From an uncultured Clostridia bacterium (GTDB lineage: Bacteria > Bacillota > Clostridia > Oscillospirales > Ruminococcaceae): DNA of 12,322 nt. Shown piece after piece: positions 7,437-12,322 of this stretch. Below the pieces are notes generated by a model. The model saw nothing but the letters and a program-made list of their open reading frames with translations, had not been told where the DNA came from and did no database searches. The stretch spans positions 1 through 12,322 of the forward strand of contig CALLQQ010000055.1 of NCBI GenBank assembly GCA_938014915.1, in the 5' to 3' direction. The first letter of the stretch is position 1; each line of letters starts with the position of its first letter. The position numbers and the translations under genes are program-made.

Positions 7437-7927
7437 ATAAATCTCCCTTTTCTTTATGTTTTGTGCAATTCATCTTGTCCGACATCTACATAGAGAACAA
7501 TTCTAGAATGTTTGACTAAATAGTATAGTTCGGACACTCTAGAACTTTGTAGAAATTTTAACACAATGCCGCCGCTATGTCAATATCAAACGATAAATGT
7601 AACACTCTTTTAACATTGCCGCAACAAGCTCATGTAGCCTTAATTAGCCATCATTCCATATTTATATAATGTGCTTGTATATTGAAAAAATACAAGCAGG
7701 AAGTAGTATTTTTCAAATGATATAATACCACCAAAGTTACCTACGGGTTGCATTATCAGCATAAAACCTATATAATTATATAATAGCTGGAATAAAGGCA
7801 TTAAGTTGAACAATAGGAATAAAGAATAAAGTATAGCAGATTTTCCGCTATACTTTAATGAGTTCAAATAAAATTTGATAGATAATTAGCCTTTGCCGCA
7901 TTTATATTTTATCAATACGGGGAACTC
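7437..7927. other. Gene-poor region upstream of the lipoprotein gene
   Basis: No convincing gene lies in these 491 bp. The part next to the lipoprotein gene holds a set of inverted repeats: TGTCCGA (7476-7482) with TCGGACA (7530-7536), and the palindrome ATTCTAGAAT (7500-7509) with a second TCTAGA at 7538-7543. A TATACT on the minus strand (7527-7522) may be its -10 box, but the -35 is poor. Further along, TGCTTGTAT/ATACAAGCA (7672-7680 with 7690-7698) forms a 9-bp hairpin without a U-run. The terminator of the next gene is listed separately. Confidence 0.6.
7827..7857 (-). terminator. Probable terminator of the cysteine-rich ferritin-like gene
   Basis: An 11-bp perfect stem (7827-7837 with 7847-7857) with a 9-nt loop lies 70 bp beyond the stop of the minus-strand gene. 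Read on that strand, it is followed by a T-rich stretch (TTATTCTTTATT). The stem is AT-rich, so the terminator may be weak. Confidence 0.6.
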
Positions 7928-8479
7928 CTAACAATCGGGGCGGCAGGGCTTCGAACTACTGTTACTAATTTTTTTATATAAAGCACTCAGTATTTCAATA
8001 TGTTTCATTTCGTCCATAATTATTCGACGAAGGAGTTTACGAATACCTTCATCGTCAATTTGGCTTATCAATTTTTTATAGAGAGCGATCGCCTCACGTT
8101 CCCCCTGGATGTCGGCTTTTATCATTTTTTTAACATCTGTATCGTAATTGACAAAGCAACCATTCCAATATCGATTATGCTTCACGGACTTGAATTCAGG
8201 TCGAACACCGAGCTGGCGAATTAAATCGCCGAGCATATCGAGATGGTGCATTTCAACAATAGAAATATACTTGAAAGCATTTCTCAATTCGGCATTATCG
8301 CCCGAATAGAAATTATGAGAAACATATTGGGTAATTGCAGTTGTTTCCGAACATTTGCCCCCGTATGCCTCTAGTAGCAGATTCCCATACCTTTTATTCG
8401 GTCTTTTAACCTTTAATGTTGGATACGGGCAATCTGCCCTATACTTGTTTAACTCCTTGCAGTTCATATCACATTCCAT
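7928..8479 (-). CDS. Cysteine-rich ferritin-like (rubrerythrin/CotJC-like) protein
   Basis: The 183-aa protein has a ferritin-like four-helix domain from about 32 to 172. Likely di-metal ligands are E45, E76 and H79 (EMHH), E127 or E129, and E157 and H160 (EMKH), so both ExxH motifs are intact. The segment YGNLLLEAYGGKCSE, with paired helices, resembles Clostridial CotJC/manganese-catalase-like proteins. Cysteines cluster at both ends (C3, C7, C17, C43 and C179, C183), which is unusual and may bind metal or form cross-links. The first possible start, TTG at 8485, is only 2 bp from the ribosome binding site. The ATG at 8479 has GGGAG (8492-8488) at 8 bp and is preferred. Likely role: peroxide or iron handling, or a spore component (inferred). 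Confidence 0.8.
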   Translation of the reverse strand: MECDMNCKELNKYRADCPYPTLKVKRPNKRYGNLLLEAYGGKCSETTAITQYVSHNFYSGDNAELRNAFKYISIVEMHHLDMLGDLIRQLGVRPEFKSVKHNRYWNGCFVNYDTDVKKMIKADIQGEREAIALYKKLISQIDDEGIRKLLRRIIMDEMKHIEILSALYKKISNSSSKPCRPDC

Positions 8480-8497
8480 ATACAATTCTCCCTTTCA

Positions 8498-8526
8498 GTT
8501 TTATACATCATATGAATAAAAGTCAA
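8498..8526 (-). promoter_or_regulatory. Candidate promoter of the ferritin-like gene
   Basis: On the minus strand TTGACT (8526-8521) is followed after 17 bp by TAAAAC (8503-8498), or after 15 bp by TATAAA (8505-8500). The -35 is good and the -10 choice is uncertain. Confidence 0.4.
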
Positions 8527-8587
8527 TTATGTTGACTGATAGGGTAGTTATGTGTCATGGATTGTTCATTGAATGCATCGGATACGG

Positions 8588-8872
8588 TTAATATGGCTTG
8601 TCCGTATATATATCCGAATACTGCTTGTTTCGCTCAAACCATTTAACGGCATACGAACAAGTTGGATAAGCCTTTTTATTTTCTTCCCTTAACTTTGCTG
8701 CGACAGCCTCAAGGAGCTTATTGGCGACGCCTTTACCCCGTAATGAGGGATCTACAAAAGTACGTGTGATATTGACAACTTTATCAGTTGAGTCAGGGAA
8801 TAGGACTTCTGCAACAACGTCATTGTTTTCATTTTTTAATTGGATTTCATTATCACCATAGATTAAATTCAT
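8588..8872 (-). CDS. Small GNAT-type N-acetyltransferase-like protein (YjdJ/COG2388 type)
   Basis: The 94-aa protein matches the short single-domain acetyl-CoA-binding proteins of the COG2388 group. The sequence DPSLRGKGVANKLLEAVAAKL (41-61) carries the R-G-K-G-V-A acetyl-CoA pyrophosphate loop. It is followed by the family's YPTCSYAVKWFERN motif, with a conserved Cys at 72. These proteins are cytosolic and their substrates are unknown. The length is normal for this subgroup, so the gene is not truncated. GGAGG lies 7 bp before the ATG. It follows the WYL gene on the same strand after 87 bp and may be co-transcribed with it. No terminator is seen in the gap. Confidence 0.88.
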   Translation of the reverse strand: MNLIYGDNEIQLKNENNDVVAEVLFPDSTDKVVNITRTFVDPSLRGKGVANKLLEAVAAKLREENKKAYPTCSYAVKWFERNKQYSDIYTDKPY

Positions 8873-8959
8873 AATATACCTCCATTCATTTTTTGTACAA
8901 TAATTTATGAATAATAGTTAAGAAAATGCGATTCCTGCCGATATATATTATAGGATGCT

Positions 8960-9979
8960 TTATTCGGAATATTTACTGAGGATTTCTACCAGATTATGCT
9001 TGATTTCTTCCCGCAAATCCGTCGGTTCTATTAATTCTACCTTCTTTCCATATTGAAGTGCCCAGTAAATAATCGCATTCCTATTAGCGGTAAGACGAAC
9101 GATAATGTCATCGTCATCTCCAATGCCATTATCATCGCATTTGCTAATCGAAATTTTATCACCGAACCAATCAATGAAGTCACCAACCATTTTGGTATCT
9201 GTCCTAAACTTGGCTTTAACATTTTCGCCACTGAACATATACGGGTAGTTCGTTCTCAATTCGGATCGGTTAATCCCATTCTCATAGTTCTCAATTTCTT
9301 TTATCGGGCGAACATTCTCATCGATTTCCTCAACATTAGTGATGTAATCCAACCTGAGGAATACCATATTAGAATGACTCGGGAAATTTGCCATAAGATA
9401 ATATCGACCATTGTTCATTAGCATATGATAGGGATTAACAACGCGGTCTTCTTCATACCTTGGCTTCAATTTCTTATTTGTATCATAGGAATTATACATT
9501 AATGAAATTTGCTTTTCTGAGTCAATGGCATCATTAATCTTTTCGATATTGTAGAATAGACTTTGGTTATAACAGGGGCTGCAACGATCCGTGCTATCTA
9601 TAATGCGATTCTTCTTTTTAAAATGAGTTGTTGAAAGTGAACATAACTTATCAATTAGTTCGTGGGATTGATTTTTCGCAATATGTCTTGAAGCGAGGAC
9701 TGCATCTATCAATAAGCGGATTTCACTTTCTTCAAATTCCCTTTGGTAGAGAAAGAAACCCTTCCTATTATCTTCATATCGTGATATAGGATAACCTGCA
9801 TCGTATAGGAGTTCAATATTCCTAGAAATGGTGCGAACATCACAACTCATACCATAATCATTCTGTATACGGTCAACGATATTCTGCCTAGTCAAAATAT
9901 GATCACTATCAGTATGTTTTTTTAATACCTCTAGAATATATATGGGCAGTAATTTTTTACTTCCTTCATTAATAGCCAT
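8960..9979 (-). CDS. WYL-domain transcriptional regulator (HTH-WYL-WCX)
   Basis: The 339-aa regulator has an N-terminal winged HTH (about 8-75, with DVRTISRNIELLYDAGYPI as the recognition region). A WYL domain follows (about 146-220), with VNPYHMLMNNGRYYLMANF. The WYL triad itself reads YYL, a common variation. A WCX C-terminal region (about 253-336) completes the protein. Members bind DNA as dimers and sense ligands such as nucleotides or nucleic acid. Many regulate neighbouring genes, including defence genes. An upstream in-frame start at 10135 is possible. I chose the ATG at 9979 because an AAGGGGG site lies 5 bp before it and the upstream residues are unrelated to the family. It is divergent from the unrecognised gene at 10104. 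Confidence 0.9.
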   Translation of the reverse strand: MAINEGSKKLLPIYILEVLKKHTDSDHILTRQNIVDRIQNDYGMSCDVRTISRNIELLYDAGYPISRYEDNRKGFFLYQREFEESEIRLLIDAVLASRHIAKNQSHELIDKLCSLSTTHFKKKNRIIDSTDRCSPCYNQSLFYNIEKINDAIDSEKQISLMYNSYDTNKKLKPRYEEDRVVNPYHMLMNNGRYYLMANFPSHSNMVFLRLDYITNVEEIDENVRPIKEIENYENGINRSELRTNYPYMFSGENVKAKFRTDTKMVGDFIDWFGDKISISKCDDNGIGDDDDIIVRLTANRNAIIYWALQYGKKVELIEPTDLREEIKHNLVEILSKYSE

Positions 9980-10103
9980 AGAATCCCCCTTAAATCCTAT
10001 AATATTTTGTCGTAAGGACACTTTTTGTATATGGAATATGATAACATATATTGTGAATAAACGCAATATTGATTGTTTATGTAGTAATAAAAGGAGAATT
10101 GAA
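9980..10103. promoter_or_regulatory. Divergent promoter region between WYL gene and unknown gene
   Basis: The 124-bp spacer serves both directions. For the plus-strand gene, TTGTAT (10025-10030) and TATATT (10047-10052) with a 16-bp spacer form a candidate promoter. A small dyad, TGTC-GTAAG-GACA, lies at about 10009-10021, between the WYL start and this promoter, and could be a WYL operator. All of this is inferred from short matches. Confidence 0.4.
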
Positions 10104-11303
10104 ATGAAAAATGCGATTATCTTAACAAACAACATTCATCTGCTGGGAAGAAACAAATTTTCTAATCTTCATTTTGATTTGTTCGGTGACAGGGTGAAAG
10201 AAAAAATCAATAGCATTAGGCAATCCTATAAGACGGTGATTTACATTATCGACTATGCGCTATTAGATGAAATTACAGGTAAAGAAATTTATGAGTATCT
10301 TGCCAAAACAAGTAGGAGTGAAGGATTTTATCCACGTGAGGGGCTAATTATTATCGGCGGTGGTGAAGGTGTGCATCAATTTAAATCCCTACGAGAAAAT
10401 ACGCTTATATTATCTAGGGTTATACTGGATCAATTCATGCCACTGCTCAATCTTCTGCTCAAGCCAGCACGATTTTTTGAATTGAGCGAATTGCTAGATA
10501 GCTTTAATAATCGAATAGAATTCATACATGGAGCCGATTCAGAATCGGTAACAAACATCCCCGATATTATCGAAAGAGAGCTAACGAATAAGAATTTAAT
10601 GTCGAGCGATGTGAAAATTCTTATCTTCCACTCAGCCGAACTGAAGCGTCGCCATCAACATATATTGTTCGATACAATAAAATATATAAACTATAATAGT
10701 GATGTTGAATTTTATCGAATTAAGGGGCCGGATTTTAATGGGACAACTATTGTATGTTTCCCCAATAAAAACAGGAAACTGAATATTTTTGACGGCACGA
10801 ACCATCTTCTTAAAGAAAATTATAGGTATTTCGATTTTCTTGATGATAGTGATGATGCTACAATTATCATATCAAAAGATGGAAGTGATTTCACATTGAG
10901 CGGTAAAAGTGAGTGGAGCCATGAAACAACAAATGCAGTAATTCCAAGATGCTTTTTGCCGAATTATCTTGATTTAATTGAGATGTTATTTTCACCTCAA
11001 CATATCATATCGATGATTAGCATTTACGATATAATCGATGCGAGTGAGGGGGCATTGGGCGAATACCTTAAACTTGACTTAAATAACGATGTCAATATAA
11101 ATACTATAAAGAACAAAATTGCGAATCTATATTCGGGAACAAATGCGATCGTATTCTTCTCAAAATACAGTCTATTGAATGTGAACGAGTTAAGGAAGAT
11201 ATCGAAAAGAATCAACGGGCGGGTTTGTGTCTTTTCCCCGGATAAATCCTATATTGATATAGATAATTATGCTGAAATATTTATATTTACAAACGAAAAA
11301 TAG
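10104..11303 (+). CDS. Unrecognised 399-aa protein
   Basis: I do not recognise this protein. It is soluble, with no signal peptide or membrane segment, and alternates beta-strands and helices in at least two alpha/beta halves. The first half opens with KNAIILTNN, then KTVIYIIDYALLD (43-55) and EGLIIIGGGEGVHQF (79-93), a Gly-rich turn that is not a Walker A. The second half has DVKILIFHSAEL (169-180) and, near the end, GTNAIVFFSKYS (345-356) and RVCVFSPDKSYIDID. No catalytic set can be named. The ATG at 10104 has AAGGAG at good spacing. Longer in-frame starts back to 9942 lack a site and run into the WYL gene. It is divergent from a WYL regulator, which suggests local control. Confidence 0.8.
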   Translation: MKNAIILTNNIHLLGRNKFSNLHFDLFGDRVKEKINSIRQSYKTVIYIIDYALLDEITGKEIYEYLAKTSRSEGFYPREGLIIIGGGEGVHQFKSLRENTLILSRVILDQFMPLLNLLLKPARFFELSELLDSFNNRIEFIHGADSESVTNIPDIIERELTNKNLMSSDVKILIFHSAELKRRHQHILFDTIKYINYNSDVEFYRIKGPDFNGTTIVCFPNKNRKLNIFDGTNHLLKENYRYFDFLDDSDDATIIISKDGSDFTLSGKSEWSHETTNAVIPRCFLPNYLDLIEMLFSPQHIISMISIYDIIDASEGALGEYLKLDLNNDVNINTIKNKIANLYSGTNAIVFFSKYSLLNVNELRKISKRINGRVCVFSPDKSYIDIDNYAEIFIFTNEK

Positions 11304-11317
11304 AGTAAGTTTAGGCA

Positions 11318-11347
11318 ATTTTGTACTTTTTAATAAGATTTTGTACT
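11318..11347 (+). promoter_or_regulatory. Direct repeat upstream of a strong promoter
   Basis: ATTTTGTACT occurs exactly twice, at 11318-11327 and 11338-11347, a 20-bp period (about two helical turns). The second copy ends 17 bp before the -35 box of the next gene. This spacing fits a tandem activator site such as a response regulator's. The factor is unknown. Confidence 0.5.
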
Positions 11348-11364
11348 AACAATAAATAATGTTC

Positions 11365-11393
11365 TTGACATGATGCGTGTCAATTGGTATAAT
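11365..11393 (+). promoter_or_regulatory. Consensus sigma-A promoter with operator-like dyad
   Basis: TTGACA (11365-11370) and TATAAT (11388-11393) are perfect, with a 17-bp spacer and an extended -10 (TGG before TATAAT). The dyad TTGACA-N7-TGTCAA (11365-11383) covers the -35 box and could bind a repressor. The gene begins 44 bp after the -10. Confidence 0.88.
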
Positions 11394-11437
11394 TATGTTA
11401 TACTAACGAACTGTGAATAAACATGGAGGGTATAATT

Positions 11438-12112
11438 ATGACTTGTAGTAATTGTGGAAATCAAAACGCAGAGAATGTTAAATTCTGCTCTGCATGCGGT
11501 GCTCAACTAATTGCCGATGCACAACAACCGGTGCAAGCTGCGGCACAACAACCAGTGCAGGAACAGGCGCAATACCAGCAACCAGTGCAGGAACAGGCAC
11601 AATACCAGCAGCCAATGCAGGATCAGGCGCAATACCAACAGCCTAATCAAGGGCAATACCAGCAGCCTAATCAGGCACAATACCAGCAGCCTAATCAAGG
11701 ACAATACCAGCAACCTAATCAAGGACAATACCAACAGCCTAATCAAGGGCAATTCCAGCAACAGAATCCTTATGACGATGCACAACAAAACAAAGCGATT
11801 TACGTTCTTACGTACATACCAATGTTGTTTTTCTTGCCATTGTTAGCAGCTCAAGGCTCCCCAATTGGGAAGTTCCACGCTAATCAATCATTGCTCATAC
11901 TAATTACTTCTGTTGTTCTTGGGATAGTGAATGTTATCCTAGGAGTAGCTCTTAGATTTCTTCCAATATTCGGTGCGCTTTTTGCAAGCCTAGTATCTTT
12001 AGCTATATATGTGATAGGGCTAGCTTTAATAATAGTAGGAATGATGAATGCAAGCAAGGGATTGCAAAAACCACTCCCCGTAATCGGCAATATATTCACT
12101 ATTATTAAGTAG
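11438..12112 (+). CDS. Zinc-ribbon, Gln-rich membrane protein (DUF4870-like)
   Basis: The 224-aa protein has three parts. A zinc ribbon at residues 3-20 has ligands C3, C6, C17 and C20 (CSNC...CSAC). A low-complexity linker rich in Gln, Pro, Tyr and Asn runs from about 25 to 115. A C-terminal membrane domain (about 121-224) has several hydrophobic helices with the IGKFHANQSLLI motif of DUF4870-type proteins. Such proteins are widespread in Firmicutes and their function is unknown. I use the ATG at 11438, which has GGAGGG (11425-11430) 7 bp upstream. The ATG at 11423 would be placed inside that site. The protein is cytoplasm-facing at its N-terminus by inference. Confidence 0.85.
   Translation: MTCSNCGNQNAENVKFCSACGAQLIADAQQPVQAAAQQPVQEQAQYQQPVQEQAQYQQPMQDQAQYQQPNQGQYQQPNQAQYQQPNQGQYQQPNQGQYQQPNQGQFQQQNPYDDAQQNKAIYVLTYIPMLFFLPLLAAQGSPIGKFHANQSLLILITSVVLGIVNVILGVALRFLPIFGALFASLVSLAIYVIGLALIIVGMMNASKGLQKPLPVIGNIFTIIK
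11570..11773 (+). repeat. In-frame tandem repeats, 30-bp units then 24-bp units
   Basis: Two 30-bp units (QYQQPxQxQA, 11570-11629) are followed by five 24-bp units (QYQQPNQG/A, 11630-11749) and a sixth divergent unit (QFQQQNPY). All are in frame and multiples of 3, so copy number can vary without breaking the gene. Confidence 0.9.
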
Positions 12113-12130
12113 AATAGCAATACATTCAAT

Positions 12131-12166
12131 AATAAAGCCAATGAGATTTTTCTCATTGGCTTTATT
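12131..12166. terminator. Terminator hairpin after the zinc-ribbon gene
   Basis: A perfect 16-bp stem (12131-12146 with 12151-12166), with TTTT as the loop and AAT/ATT ends, sits 18 bp after the stop codon. The A/T-rich stem ends let it act in both directions, so it may also serve the minus-strand gene at the right edge. Confidence 0.85.
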
Positions 12167-12234
12167 TCTATCAACCATATATATGATGGGCAGAATTAGG
12201 TAAGATAGGTGTATTTGCCCGTTCGTAAGTCTTT

Positions 12235-12322
12235 TTAAATTCCGTCTTCCTTATCGTCAAGGCGGGTTTCCAGTTCGGAGAAATCATAGATAACGCCATC
12301 AGCAATTTGTTGAATCAATTGC
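12235..12322 (-). CDS. C-terminal end of an unidentified gene (cut by window edge)
   Basis: An open minus-strand frame enters from the right edge and stops at TAA (12237-12235). The 28 visible residues include QLIQQIADGVIYDFSELE and end in DDKEDGI. They are acidic and helical, unlike random translation, and the stop is followed by a plausible shared terminator. The family cannot be identified from so short a piece. Confidence 0.55.
   Translation of the reverse strand, partial: QLIQQIADGVIYDFSELETRLDDKEDGI

Noticed and set aside
7437..7560. FMN riboswitch upstream of the flavin lipoprotein
   Set aside because: I see none of the conserved RFN-element blocks, only short inverted repeats.
7640..7867. 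75-aa hydrophobic minus-strand frame
   Set aside because: It starts at TTG without a ribosome binding site, its start overlaps the hairpin at 7827-7857, and its composition fits AT-rich noncoding DNA.
10104..11303. FtsZ/tubulin-like or Walker ATPase
   Set aside because: The Gly-rich segment GGGEG lacks a GKS/T and the tubulin signature is absent, so the resemblance is too weak to claim.
11570..11773. Possible CRISPR array
   Set aside because: The repeats are directly adjacent, with no unique spacers, and encode an in-frame Gln-rich linker.

Overview
The window looks like chromosomal DNA of a low-GC, Gram-positive Firmicute of the Clostridia type. The reasons are AT-rich intergenic DNA, strong GGAGG-type ribosome binding sites, an ECF-type S component, an aldo/keto reductase with a clostridial ferredoxin-like tail, an FMN-binding lipoprotein, a DUF421 (YetF-like) membrane protein and two ferritin-like proteins. 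The species cannot be named from the sequence alone. No tRNA, rRNA, CRISPR array, insertion sequence or phage gene was seen.

Layout. The left edge (1-904, minus) holds most of an ABC-2 type exporter ATPase, cut by the window. Next comes a DUF421 membrane protein (1147-1839, plus), which converges on a small ferritin-like protein (1892-2287, minus) across a perfect 36-bp palindromic terminator. From 2460 to 5746 there is a tight plus-strand operon: MerR regulator, ECF S component, small P-loop kinase-like protein, Fe-S aldo/keto reductase and short-chain dehydrogenase. It starts at a promoter with the over-long 19-bp spacer and internal dyad typical of MerR control, and ends at a strong hairpin at 5778-5815.

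Converging on that hairpin is a 529-aa predicted lipoprotein (5847-7436, minus). It has one FMN-binding domain followed by two near-identical 200-residue repeats, and each of the three units carries a TGAT flavinylation-like motif. After a gene-poor stretch (7437-7927) come three minus-strand genes: a second, cysteine-rich ferritin-like protein, a small GNAT-type protein and a WYL-domain transcription factor. Divergent from the WYL gene is a 399-aa protein that I do not recognise. The last complete gene (11438-12112, plus) encodes a zinc-ribbon, Gln-rich, multi-spanning membrane protein. Its promoter matches the sigma-A consensus perfectly and carries a palindrome and an upstream 10-bp direct repeat. 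The right edge holds the C-terminal end of a minus-strand gene.

How the genes may work together (inference). The MerR operon looks like an inducible small-molecule uptake and reduction unit: one importer component, one putative kinase and two NAD(P)H/ferredoxin-type reductases. The flavin lipoprotein and the two ferritin-like proteins suggest redox or iron/oxygen handling in an anaerobe, but no shared regulatory site was found that would tie them together.
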